Shown: positions 37,708 to 45,355 of the stretch, piece by piece
Position numbering within the stretch: position 1 is the first letter of the stretch
How the letters are laid out: the number at the start of each line of letters is the position of its first letter
NCBI RefSeq assembly: GCF_001866665.1
Contig: NZ_MLYO01000060.1
Coordinates: forward strand, 1-64,000
Reading direction: 5' to 3'
Origin: Streptomyces monashensis
GTDB taxonomy: Bacteria > Actinomycetota > Actinomycetes > Streptomycetales > Streptomycetaceae
Length of the DNA: 64,000 nt
Position numbers and translations under genes: made by a program
The notes under the pieces: generated by a model
The model's database searches: none
What the model saw: the letters and a program-made list of their open reading frames with translations, nothing else
Told to the model about the DNA's origin: nothing

Positions 37708-38589
37708 TCAGTTCGGCTTGGTCGCGCGCAGCACGCCGTAGCGCATGACCCCGCGCTCGTACGCCTGCTTCATGAGCGGGACGGAGTTGAGGAAGCGGAA
37801 GATGTCCATGCCCTTGGCGCGGACCAGCTTCCAGATGACGGACGGGTCGCGCACGACCGGCTTGACGATGTCGGTGGACAGCTTCCAGGTGTCCCACACG
37901 CGCGGTGACCAGTCGGCCGTGCGGACGTCGGTCAGGCCGAGTTCTGCGGCGAGGGCGGCGTAGTGGTCAAGGGGCAGCACGTGGGAGATGACGAAGTCGC
38001 GGTAGATGCGCTGCAGCAGCCGGTCCTCGTTCGGGGCGAGCCGGTCGTCGCGGGCGCACCAGGTGGCCACGAGCAGGATGCCGCCGGGCTTGAGGACGCG
38101 CCGGCACTCGGCGAGGAACGCCGTCTTGTCCGGCATGATCTCGCAGCTCTCCAACGCCCACACCACGTCGAAGGTGTCGTCCGGGTAGTCGGTGTGCAGG
38201 GCGTCGACCAGCCGGAAGACGGTGCGGTCGGCGACGTTCGCGGCGGCGGCCTTGGCGCCCGCGCGGGTGACCTGCTCGGCGCTGAGGGTGATGCCGTCCA
38301 CGGTGCAGCCGAGGTGCTCGGCGAGGTGGACGGCGGAGGCGCCGATGCCGCAGCCGGCGTCGAGGACACGGGCGCCCTCGGGGACCGGCCCGAAGGCGAT
38401 GAGTTCCTCGACCAGGCGGACCTGGGCGGCGTGCCGGCCCGGGTCGGGCTCGCCCTCGGCCCAGTAGCCGTGGTGGATGTGCTCGCCCCAGAGATCCTCG
38501 TAGAGGTCGATCAGCCCGTCGTAGTGGTCCTTGACCGCCGCGTGCAGGTCCGGGGTGGACCAGCGCGGCGTGAGTGCACTCGTCGTCAT
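37708..38589 (-). CDS. SAM-dependent methyltransferase (tocopherol/sterol C-methyltransferase-like)
   Basis: 293 aa class I methyltransferase. SAM motif I is ARVLDAGCGIGASAVHLAE near residue 72; the later motifs are FDVVWALESCEIMPDK and LKPGGILLVATW. N-terminal YDGLIDLYEDLWGEHIHHGYW is typical of the gamma-tocopherol/cycloartenol methyltransferase branch. Neither possible ATG (38589 or 38604) has a clear ribosome-binding site; I use the inner one. Next to a type III PKS, it may methylate the aromatic or alkyl product. Confidence 0.88.
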   Translation of the reverse strand: MTTSALTPRWSTPDLHAAVKDHYDGLIDLYEDLWGEHIHHGYWAEGEPDPGRHAAQVRLVEELIAFGPVPEGARVLDAGCGIGASAVHLAEHLGCTVDGITLSAEQVTRAGAKAAAANVADRTVFRLVDALHTDYPDDTFDVVWALESCEIMPDKTAFLAECRRVLKPGGILLVATWCARDDRLAPNEDRLLQRIYRDFVISHVLPLDHYAALAAELGLTDVRTADWSPRVWDTWKLSTDIVKPVVRDPSVIWKLVRAKGMDIFRFLNSVPLMKQAYERGVMRYGVLRATKPN

Positions 38590-38624
38590 GGCGGGGTTTC
38601 CCATCGGAATGCGTGAGCGGGGTG

Positions 38625-39698
38625 TCAGAAGCGCACGAGTGCCGACTCCATGGTCAGCCCGGGACCGAAGGCCATGAGCACGGCGTGCTCGCCGGGCGCG
38701 GGCCGGGCCTCGCGCAGGATGCGGTCGAGGATGAGCAGGATGGTGGCGGAGGAGCAGTTGCCGTGGTCGGCGAGCACGGCCCGCGACGGGGCGAGCTGCT
38801 CCGGCGTGAGGTCCAGCCGCTCGCCGACGAAGTCGATGATCTTCGGCCCGCCCGGGTGCACGCCCCAGTGCCGTACGTCGCCCACGTCCAGGCCGTGCGG
38901 GGCGAGCAGTCGCTTGACGAACGGCTCGATGCTCTCGGCGAGGTAGAACGGCACGTAGGGGGAGAGCGTCATACGGAACGCGGTGTCCTCGATGTGCCAG
39001 CTCATGGCGTGGGTGGTCTCGGTGTGGGTCTCGGTGTGGGTGCCGAGGAACACCGGGCCGGGCCCGCCGTCGTCGGCGGCCAGCAGCGTCATCGCTCCGG
39101 CGTCCCCGAACAGGGCGTTGACGACGGCCTGTTCGGCGGTGATCTCGGGGCGGTGGTGGACGGAGCAGACCTCGGCGCTGCCCGCCAGCGCAAGGTCGCC
39201 GGGGCGGGCGGCGAGCGCGTCGAAGGCGGTCTTGAGCACGTTGAACGCGGCGTTGCAGCCCATGTGCCCGACGAAGGTGCGGCGCAGGTCCTGACGCAGC
39301 CGGAACTCCTTGGCCAGCCAGATGTCCGGGGTCGGCCCGGCGTAGCCGGTGCAACTGCCGAACACCAAGGTGCCGACCCGGTCGCGCAGTTCGCCCGGCG
39401 CGGCCTCGTCCAGGACGGCGCCCACGGTGCGGCGGCTCATGGCGAGCACGTGCTCCTCCCAGGCCCGCATGCGCGGCCCGATCGACGGAAAGCCGTCGGC
39501 GTACGCGGTGCGCGGGTCCCAGGCCATGTGCCGCTGCCGTACGCCGGAGCCGCGGAAGATCTCCTCGGCCTGGGGCACGTCCGCGAACAGCCGCCGGTAG
39601 TAGGTGTCGTAGGCGCTCGCCTGCGGCACGACGGTCTGCGGGGCGGCGGTGGAGAGGGCGAGCAGCCGCGCCGCTCCCCGGGTGGTCCCTGTGGTCAC
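38625..39698 (-). CDS. Type III polyketide synthase (chalcone/stilbene synthase family)
   Basis: 357 aa homodimeric ketosynthase with all three catalytic residues: Cys148 (GHMGCNAAFNVL), His281 (WGVHPGGPKIID) and Asn314 (DHGNCSSATIL). It condenses an acyl starter with malonyl-CoA units and cyclises the chain. Start GTG 39698 overlaps the SRPBCC stop (GTGA). Neighbouring methyltransferases and SRPBCC protein would tailor or help fold the product. The starter could be an aminoacyl/acyl unit from the ACP system at 41-48 kb or a fatty acyl unit from FAAL 2. It is not an obvious RppA or DpgA. Confidence 0.94.
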   Translation of the reverse strand: MTTGTTRGAARLLALSTAAPQTVVPQASAYDTYYRRLFADVPQAEEIFRGSGVRQRHMAWDPRTAYADGFPSIGPRMRAWEEHVLAMSRRTVGAVLDEAAPGELRDRVGTLVFGSCTGYAGPTPDIWLAKEFRLRQDLRRTFVGHMGCNAAFNVLKTAFDALAARPGDLALAGSAEVCSVHHRPEITAEQAVVNALFGDAGAMTLLAADDGGPGPVFLGTHTETHTETTHAMSWHIEDTAFRMTLSPYVPFYLAESIEPFVKRLLAPHGLDVGDVRHWGVHPGGPKIIDFVGERLDLTPEQLAPSRAVLADHGNCSSATILLILDRILREARPAPGEHAVLMAFGPGLTMESALVRF

Positions 39699-40186
39699 GA
39701 CGTGGCCCCCGACAGCACCCGGGCCCCGGACTCCACGCGCTCCTTGATGGCGGCGAGGAAGCCCTCGGTGACCTGGTCGCTCTGCTGCCTGGCGAACGGC
39801 TCGACCAGCGGCAGCACCACGGGCGCGATGGCGACGTCGGCCTCGGAGCGGGTGTCGATCTCCAGATAGGTGGTGCCGGGCGCGTGGCCGTCGGTGGTGC
39901 GGAAGACACCCCAGGAACGGAAGTTGTGCTCCCCGACCGGCTCCCAGCGGATCAGCGCCGGATCGCTGGTGTCGAAGCGGGTGCGGTGGTCGGGGGTGTG
40001 GCTGACGGCGCCGTTGGAGATCGTCTGCAGGACGTAGTGGTAGATGTCGTCGCCCTCGGCGGTGAGGCTTTCCACGCCGGGCATCAGCAGGCCGCAGCCC
40101 ACGACGTCGAGCAGCAGGGCGCGCACGGCGTCCGGGCCGGCCTCGACCTCGGTGCCGGCCAGACTGGCGGAGCGTATGGAGACCAT
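39695..40186 (-). CDS. SRPBCC-family protein (aromatase/cyclase-like)
   Basis: 163 aa. The helix-grip fold is suggested by an N-terminal strand (SIRSASLAGTEVEA), the helix DAVRALLLDVVGCGLLMPG and a long C-terminal helix VTEGFLAAIKERVE. Members bind hydrophobic substrates and include aromatic polyketide cyclases. It is translationally coupled to the type III PKS, so a role in folding its product is likely; no catalytic residue can be named. Confidence 0.8.
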   Translation of the reverse strand: MVSIRSASLAGTEVEAGPDAVRALLLDVVGCGLLMPGVESLTAEGDDIYHYVLQTISNGAVSHTPDHRTRFDTSDPALIRWEPVGEHNFRSWGVFRTTDGHAPGTTYLEIDTRSEADVAIAPVVLPLVEPFARQQSDQVTEGFLAAIKERVESGARVLSGATS

Positions 40187-40196
40187 GGTGACCCTC

Positions 40197-41021
40197 TCAC
40201 GGAGCGGTGGCGGTGGAGCCGGGTTTGACGGCGTGGCCGATGTAGCTGGCCGACAGGTCGCCGGTGAGGGTGAACTCCCCCAGCCGGCGGTGGCGCAGCA
40301 GGCCGGGCAGCAGCGCGGGCAGCGGGCGGGCGGGGCTCAGACCGTGGGTGCCGCCCAGACGCAGGCCGGCGTCGGCCAGCAGGCGGCGCAGCTCGGCGGG
40401 ACGGATGAACATCTTCCAGTTGTGGGTGCCGGGCTTGATGATGCCGAGCAGCTTCTCGGCGACGAGGATGAGCAGCAGACAGCTGCGCACGGTCCGGTTG
40501 ACGGTGTCGAACAGCAGCACCCCGCCGGGCACCAGCAGCCGGTCGATCTCGGCGAGCGCGGCGGGCAGGTCGTGGAAGTGCTCCAGCACGTCGGAGGCGA
40601 CCACGGCCTCGGCGCAGCCGTCCGGCAGCCCGGTGCCGTAGGCGGAGCCGACCAGGTAGGTCACCTCGACTCCGGAGGCGGCCGCGTGCCGCCGGGCGGC
40701 GGCGACAGTGCCGGGCGACAGGTCGATGCCGGTGACCCGGTAGCCGCGGGCGGCGAGGTTCTCGGAGACCAGACCGCCGCCGCAGCCCAGGTCGACGACG
40801 CGGACGGCGTCGGCCGGGCGGTCGGGGAAGCGCTCCTGGACGATCCGGTGGAAGTAGCCGGTGCGGGCCGGGTTCATCTCGTGCAGCGCGCGCAGCGGGC
40901 CCTCGGTGTTCCACCAGTCGTCGCCGACCTCTTCGTAGTACGCGTTGTCGATCCGCACCCGGCCCGGGTCCAGCGCCGCGGCGCGGTCGGGGGCCTGGGA
41001 GGCCGCAGGGGACGTCGTCAT
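40197..41021 (-). CDS. UbiG-like SAM-dependent O-methyltransferase
   Basis: 274 aa. SAM motif VRVVDLGCGGGLVSENLAARGYRV lies near residue 73 and VVASDVLEHFHD near 140; N-terminal DDWWNTEGPLRALHEMNPAR is the UbiG/COQ3 signature. UbiG-type enzymes methylate phenolic hydroxyls, so a type III PKS phenol is a plausible substrate. ATG 41021 sits in a TGATG junction with the upstream flavoprotein gene. Confidence 0.9.
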   Translation of the reverse strand: MTTSPAASQAPDRAAALDPGRVRIDNAYYEEVGDDWWNTEGPLRALHEMNPARTGYFHRIVQERFPDRPADAVRVVDLGCGGGLVSENLAARGYRVTGIDLSPGTVAAARRHAAASGVEVTYLVGSAYGTGLPDGCAEAVVASDVLEHFHDLPAALAEIDRLLVPGGVLLFDTVNRTVRSCLLLILVAEKLLGIIKPGTHNWKMFIRPAELRRLLADAGLRLGGTHGLSPARPLPALLPGLLRHRRLGEFTLTGDLSASYIGHAVKPGSTATAP

Positions 41022-42226
41022 CACACCCACCTCGGGGTCTCGACCGGGCTGATGCCCAGGGTGGCCTTGCCGATGAACTCGCGGGCCATGTCGTTGCTGA
41101 ACGGCAGCAGGGGGCCCGCCTTGACGTCCCGCCAGATCTGGCCGATGCGGGAGCCGTCGCGGATGCCGGAGCCGCCGATCACCTCGAAGGCGGTGGCGAC
41201 GACGTGCTCGGCCTCGTTGGTGATGTAGTACTTCGGTACGCAGGTGTCGGCGACGAACGCCGGCAGGTCCTCGCCCGGGTCGACGTGCCGGGTGGCGTAC
41301 TCGGTGAGCAGGGCGTCCATGGTGGCGAGCGAGGACCGCATCCGGGCCACGGCGAACTGGATGCCGGGCAGCCGGGCCAGATCGCTCACGGCCGTGGTGG
41401 ACCGGCCGCGGGTGCGTTCGAGGGCCAGCTCGTAGGCGCGTTCGGCGAGTCCGAGGAACACGGCGGCGAAGCAGTAGTGGCCCCACTGCTGGCGGGCCAT
41501 CACGAACAGCGGGGTGAGCCCGTCCGGGAACACCGAGTCCTCGGCGGCCACGGGCAGGGAGTCCAGGCGCAGCGAGTGCGAGCCGGTCATCGGCAGGGCG
41601 AAGCCGTGCCAGTGCGCGGCCACCTCGATGCCGCTCGCGGGTTTCTCGACGAAGAACGCGGCGAGGTTGAAGGGCGGTTCGAGGTGTTCGTCGTCGAGGC
41701 CGGCCGTGAGCACGAGGTGGGTGGCGGCGTCGTAGCCGGTGGCGAAGTGCTTGAGCCCGTCGAGGACGAAGCCGTCCTCGGTGCGGCGGGCCGTGGTGGA
41801 GGGCCGCACCCAGTTGCCGCCGGAGCCCTCGTCGGTGAACGGTCCGACGACGAACGCGCCGTCCCGCACCGCACCGAACATCCGCTCCCGCACGGCCGCG
41901 CTCAGATCGCTGCGCATCGAGCCGGTGAGCACGGCGTGGATGGCGAGTGTGAACGCGGTCGAGCCGCAGCCGCCGGCGATGATCCGCAGCAGCCGGGTGT
42001 TCTCCTCCAGGTCGGCCTCGAACCCGCCCAGCTCGCGCGGCACGTTGACGGCGGTCAGCCCCGAGTCCACCAGGTCACGGATGTTCTCCGCGACGAACTC
42101 GCCCTTGTCGTAGCCCTGTCGGCCGCGCTCCTCGAAGCGTGCGGCCAGCCGGCGGGCGGTGTCCTCCAGCTCGGCCCGGCGCGCGTCCCGCCCGGTGTCC
42201 GCGGCGTCGTGTACGGCGGTGGCCAT
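41021..42226 (-). CDS. Acyl-CoA dehydrogenase-fold flavoprotein 3 (type 2 / group D monooxygenase-like)
   Basis: 401 aa. Motifs are VNVPRELGGFEADLEENTR, AGGCGSTAFTLAIHAV and GPFTDEGSGGNWVRPS. The catalytic EGT glutamate is not found; the C-terminal loop reads IGQIWRDVKAGPLLPFSNDMA, as in Acyl-CoA_dh_2 proteins, many of which are flavin-dependent hydroxylases (DszC/HsaA type). It may oxidise an ACP-bound amine or an aromatic ring using reduced flavin. It starts 5 bases after flavoprotein 4, with GGGAGGG as ribosome-binding site. Confidence 0.86.
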   Translation of the reverse strand: MATAVHDAADTGRDARRAELEDTARRLAARFEERGRQGYDKGEFVAENIRDLVDSGLTAVNVPRELGGFEADLEENTRLLRIIAGGCGSTAFTLAIHAVLTGSMRSDLSAAVRERMFGAVRDGAFVVGPFTDEGSGGNWVRPSTTARRTEDGFVLDGLKHFATGYDAATHLVLTAGLDDEHLEPPFNLAAFFVEKPASGIEVAAHWHGFALPMTGSHSLRLDSLPVAAEDSVFPDGLTPLFVMARQQWGHYCFAAVFLGLAERAYELALERTRGRSTTAVSDLARLPGIQFAVARMRSSLATMDALLTEYATRHVDPGEDLPAFVADTCVPKYYITNEAEHVVATAFEVIGGSGIRDGSRIGQIWRDVKAGPLLPFSNDMAREFIGKATLGISPVETPRWV

Positions 42227-42231
42227 GGCGC

Positions 42232-43422
42232 TCAGCCCTCCCATCGGGGTTCGGCGAAGACGGGCACGCCGAGCGCGTGCTTGCCCGCCCACTCGGCGGT
42301 CACATCGGAGTTCGGCGGGACCAGCAGCCCGGCCACCACGTCCCGGTAGGCGCGCTGCAGCGGATGCGCGGACAGCAGCGCGGAGCCGCCCTGCACCTGG
42401 AGCGCCAGCGTGACCACCTCGTGGGCGAGCCGGCACACGCTGTTCTTCATCACGCTCATCTCGATGTAGTGGCCGAGCGGGTCGGCGGCGATCGCGGTGG
42501 CGTGGTCGGCGCGTACGGCCTGGTACAGATGTGCCTCGGCCGCGGCGAGCCGGGTGCGCATCTCGGCGACCCGGAACTGGACGCCGGGCAGGTGGGCCAC
42601 CGTGCGGTCCAGCACGTGCAGGGTGCGCCCGCGCTGCTCGCCCACGACCTGGTCCAGAGCGCCGCGGGCGATGCCGAGGAACACGGAGGCGAAGCTGCAC
42701 CAGGCCCAGTGCACCCCCTGCATGAACATCAGCGGCAGCGCACCGGGGGTGCCCACCAGGTGTTCCTCGCCGACGAACAGGTCCTCCAGCAGCAGGGTGT
42801 GGCTGCCGGTCGCGCGCATGCCGGCCGCGTCCCACTCGGCGGTCACGGTGACCCCGTGCTCCGGCTTGGGCACGAGGAAGCCGACGGGCTCGGGCAGTCC
42901 CCGGTCGTCGGTGCGGGCCGCTGACAGGAAGAGCAGGTCGGCGGCGGGGAACCCGGTGAAGAAGCCCTTGCGCCCGTTCAGCACGTACCCGCCCTCGACC
43001 GGCTCGGCCCTGGTCGTCGGGTGCCACCAGTTGCCGCCGACGCCGGGCTCGCTGAAGCCGCCCGCGATGACCGCGCCCTCATGGGCGATGGCGTGGTAGG
43101 CGCGCTCGGCGGCCGGGCCGCCGATGCCGGCGATCATCGCGATGCCGTGGACGTGCATGTTGACGGCGAACGCGGTGCTCGCGCACCCGGCCGCCAGCGT
43201 CTCCTGGGCCCGGCACAGCTCCTCCAGGCCCGCTCCGCCGCCGCCGTGCTCGCGCGGCACGGTCATCGCGGTGTAGCCGGTGGCGACCAGCTCGCGGATG
43301 TTCTCGTGCGGAAAGCTGGCCTCGGCGTCGTGCGCGGCGGCCCGCTCGGCGAACCGCCCGGCGAGTTCCGCGGCCAGCGCCACGTGGTCGGTGCGGGCGG
43401 GCGCCTGTGATGTCACCGTCAT
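42232..43422 (-). CDS. Acyl-CoA dehydrogenase-fold flavoprotein 4 (type 2 / group D monooxygenase-like)
   Basis: 396 aa, a diverged paralogue of flavoprotein 3. Motifs are MTVPREHGGGGAGLEELC, AAGCASTAFAVNMHV and GGFSEPGVGGNWWHP. Its C-terminal loop is RAYRDVVAGLLVPPNSDVTAEW, lacking the dehydrogenase Glu. It starts in an ATGA overlap with the ACP gene upstream, which suggests that its substrate is ACP-bound. Dehydrogenase activity cannot be excluded. Confidence 0.86.
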   Translation of the reverse strand: MTVTSQAPARTDHVALAAELAGRFAERAAAHDAEASFPHENIRELVATGYTAMTVPREHGGGGAGLEELCRAQETLAAGCASTAFAVNMHVHGIAMIAGIGGPAAERAYHAIAHEGAVIAGGFSEPGVGGNWWHPTTRAEPVEGGYVLNGRKGFFTGFPAADLLFLSAARTDDRGLPEPVGFLVPKPEHGVTVTAEWDAAGMRATGSHTLLLEDLFVGEEHLVGTPGALPLMFMQGVHWAWCSFASVFLGIARGALDQVVGEQRGRTLHVLDRTVAHLPGVQFRVAEMRTRLAAAEAHLYQAVRADHATAIAADPLGHYIEMSVMKNSVCRLAHEVVTLALQVQGGSALLSAHPLQRAYRDVVAGLLVPPNSDVTAEWAGKHALGVPVFAEPRWEG

Positions 43423-43691
43423 CGTGCGCTCCCGGCCAGCGCCCGCTCCTCGGGCACCACGTCGGCCAGGTAGCGCACGAGGCTGCCCACGGTGTCGCCC
43501 CCGGAGCGGGTCGCCAGGGCCAGCCAGTCGGCGATCTCGACCTCGCCGTACACCTCGCGGATGCGTTCGAAGAGCTCGGCGAGCTCCACCGAGTCCAGGC
43601 CGAGGTCGCCGGTGAGCCGGGAGCGCTCGGTGATCTGCCGCAGCGCCGTGTCGGGGCGTACGGCGGCGAGTTGCTCGATCAGTGTCGTCAT
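43419..43691 (-). CDS. Acyl carrier protein 3
   Basis: 90 aa, with the phosphopantetheine site in GDLGLDSVELAELFERI. Overlaps the following flavoprotein gene (ATGA). The inner ATG 43691 has no good ribosome-binding site; ATG 43724 has AGGAG only 3 bases away, so the start is uncertain. The downstream dehydrogenase-like genes suggest it carries the substrate oxidised by them. Confidence 0.88.
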   Translation of the reverse strand: MTTLIEQLAAVRPDTALRQITERSRLTGDLGLDSVELAELFERIREVYGEVEIADWLALATRSGGDTVGSLVRYLADVVPEERALAGSAR

Positions 43692-43827
43692 GAGGGCTTG
43701 CGCCCGGTCGTCCTGCACATCCACTCCTGGAGCGAGGTCTGAAGGTCTGACGCGATCGTGAAAGTCCGGAAAGTGCCCTTGCGGACAGGGTGTCGGCGTG
43801 TGCTGTAGCGGCGGTTGCGCCGGTGCG

Positions 43828-44091
43828 TCATGCCGCCGTCTGCTCGTCGCGGCACCGCTCGATCAGCGTCCACAGGGTGCCCGGCGTGTCGAACACGCCG
43901 GGCACCAGGTCCTCGTCGGGGATGCCGATGCCGTACTCGCTCTCGACCCGGATCAGCAGCTCGACCATGGCCAGGGAGTCCAGGCCGACCGCCTTCAGGC
44001 TGGTGTCGGCGCCGACCTCCCCCTTCTCCGCGAGCCGGGGCAGGGCTTCCTTCAGCACGTCCTCGTACGCCGTGTCCCATCGGTTGCTCAT
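43828..44091 (-). CDS. Acyl carrier protein 4 (candidate aminoacyl carrier)
   Basis: 87 aa. Phosphopantetheine site in KAVGLDSLAMVELLIRVE. It lies directly after the PLP decarboxylase and adenylating enzyme genes. By analogy with butirosin (BtrI/BtrJ/BtrK) and fluvirucin starter pathways it would hold the amino acid while it is decarboxylated. Confidence 0.9.
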   Translation of the reverse strand: MSNRWDTAYEDVLKEALPRLAEKGEVGADTSLKAVGLDSLAMVELLIRVESEYGIGIPDEDLVPGVFDTPGTLWTLIERCRDEQTAA

Positions 44092-44092
44092 G

Positions 44093-45355
44093 TCAGCTCC
44101 TCGCTGTCGTCACTGCGCTGCGTGTGTCGGCCGCCGGCACCGGGTGGCGGTGCAGGGCGAGCCGGGTGGCGGAGACGACCCGCCCGCCGTCGACCAGCAC
44201 CTCGGCCGGGGCCCGGTGGCCGAGGAAGCCGAGGAGCGAGGCGGTCAGGCCGTACGCGCCGACGTTCGGGAAGGCGAGCACGGTGCCGGGCCGCAGCCCG
44301 GCCAGCTCCACCGAGCGGCCGAGCAGATCGGCCGGAGTGCACAGCGGACCGGCCAGGGTGACCCGCCGGACCTCGCCGTCGGCCGGGCCGAGCGGCCGGG
44401 CCTTCATCGGCAGCAGCCGGCCGAGGCCGGACAGCCCGCCGAGGTGGTTGACGCCGGCGTCGAGCACGGCGAACCGGGTGCCCTTGCTGTCCTTGACGTC
44501 GACGACGGTGGTCAGCAGCGTGCCGCTGTCCCCGACCAGGTGCCGTCCCGACTCGAAGGCGATGTGCGGCGCGCCCTGCCGCCAGCCGGGCAGTTCGGCG
44601 TCGAGGACGCCGGTGACCGCCTTCCGCAGCGCGGGATAGCGGGGCCGCTCGCCGGGCACCGCGTAGGGCGCGGCGAAGCCGCCGCCGAGGTCCACGAGCC
44701 GCAGGGACAGGCCGAGTTCGTCGCGCAGCGCGGCCGCGGTGCGCACGCTCTGCACGATCTCGGCGATCAGGCCCGCCTCGTCACGGGCGTTGGTCAGCGG
44801 GAAGAAGTGCAGGCCGGCGATCCGGGCGCCCGGCACCCGCAGCCGCTCGGGCGCGGACAGCAGGGCGTCGACGTCGAAGCCGAACTGCGAGGCGCTGCCG
44901 GTCATCCTGAGCCCGGCGTCGCCCGGCGCACCGGCCGCGTTGACGCGCAGCAGGCAGTCGACGGCCGTGCCGTGCGCCGCGCCCGCCGCGCCGACCCGCT
45001 CCAGGTCGCCGAACGACTCCACGGAGAAGGCCCGCACCCCCTGCGCCACGGCCTCGCGCAGCTCGCCGGGAGTCTTGCCGGGGCCGGAGTACAGCAGCTC
45101 GCCCGCGGCGCAGCCGGCCTCCAGCGCGGCGGCCAGCTCGCCGCGCGAGGTGATCTCGGCGTGCGCGCCGCAGCGGGCCAGCTCGGCCACCAGGCCGGGG
45201 TGCGGGTTGGCCTTCAACGAGTAGTAGAGCCGGGCCGGTTCGGGCAGCGCGGCGGCCAGGTCGTGGCAGGCCCGCCGGACCCGGGCGAGGTCGTGGACGT
45301 AGAGCGGGCTGCCGTAGGCGGACAGCAGTTCCTCGAACCGCTCGTCAGCGTGCAC
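44093..45355 (-). CDS. PLP-dependent decarboxylase, fold type III (DapDC/ODC family, BtrK-like)
   Basis: 420 aa. N-terminal TIM barrel with PLP Lys48 (YYSLKANPHP) and HAEITSRGELAAALEAG; glycine-rich loop LVDLGGGFAAPY; C-terminal barrel with ESGRHLVGDSGTLL and active-site Cys in LCTPADLLG. Relatives decarboxylate diaminopimelate, ornithine or carrier-bound amino acids. Flanking ACP and adenylating enzyme genes favour an aminoacyl-ACP substrate, giving a beta- or gamma-aminoacyl starter. GTG 45355 overlaps the ligase end by 11 bases. Confidence 0.92.
   Translation of the reverse strand: MHADERFEELLSAYGSPLYVHDLARVRRACHDLAAALPEPARLYYSLKANPHPGLVAELARCGAHAEITSRGELAAALEAGCAAGELLYSGPGKTPGELREAVAQGVRAFSVESFGDLERVGAAGAAHGTAVDCLLRVNAAGAPGDAGLRMTGSASQFGFDVDALLSAPERLRVPGARIAGLHFFPLTNARDEAGLIAEIVQSVRTAAALRDELGLSLRLVDLGGGFAAPYAVPGERPRYPALRKAVTGVLDAELPGWRQGAPHIAFESGRHLVGDSGTLLTTVVDVKDSKGTRFAVLDAGVNHLGGLSGLGRLLPMKARPLGPADGEVRRVTLAGPLCTPADLLGRSVELAGLRPGTVLAFPNVGAYGLTASLLGFLGHRAPAEVLVDGGRVVSATRLALHRHPVPAADTRSAVTTARS

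Noticed and set aside
41021..43422. Prolyl-ACP oxidases (pyrrole formation as in prodigiosin)
   Set aside because: The EGT-type catalytic Glu is missing and the C-terminal loops match type-2 (hydroxylase-like) members; also two copies are present.
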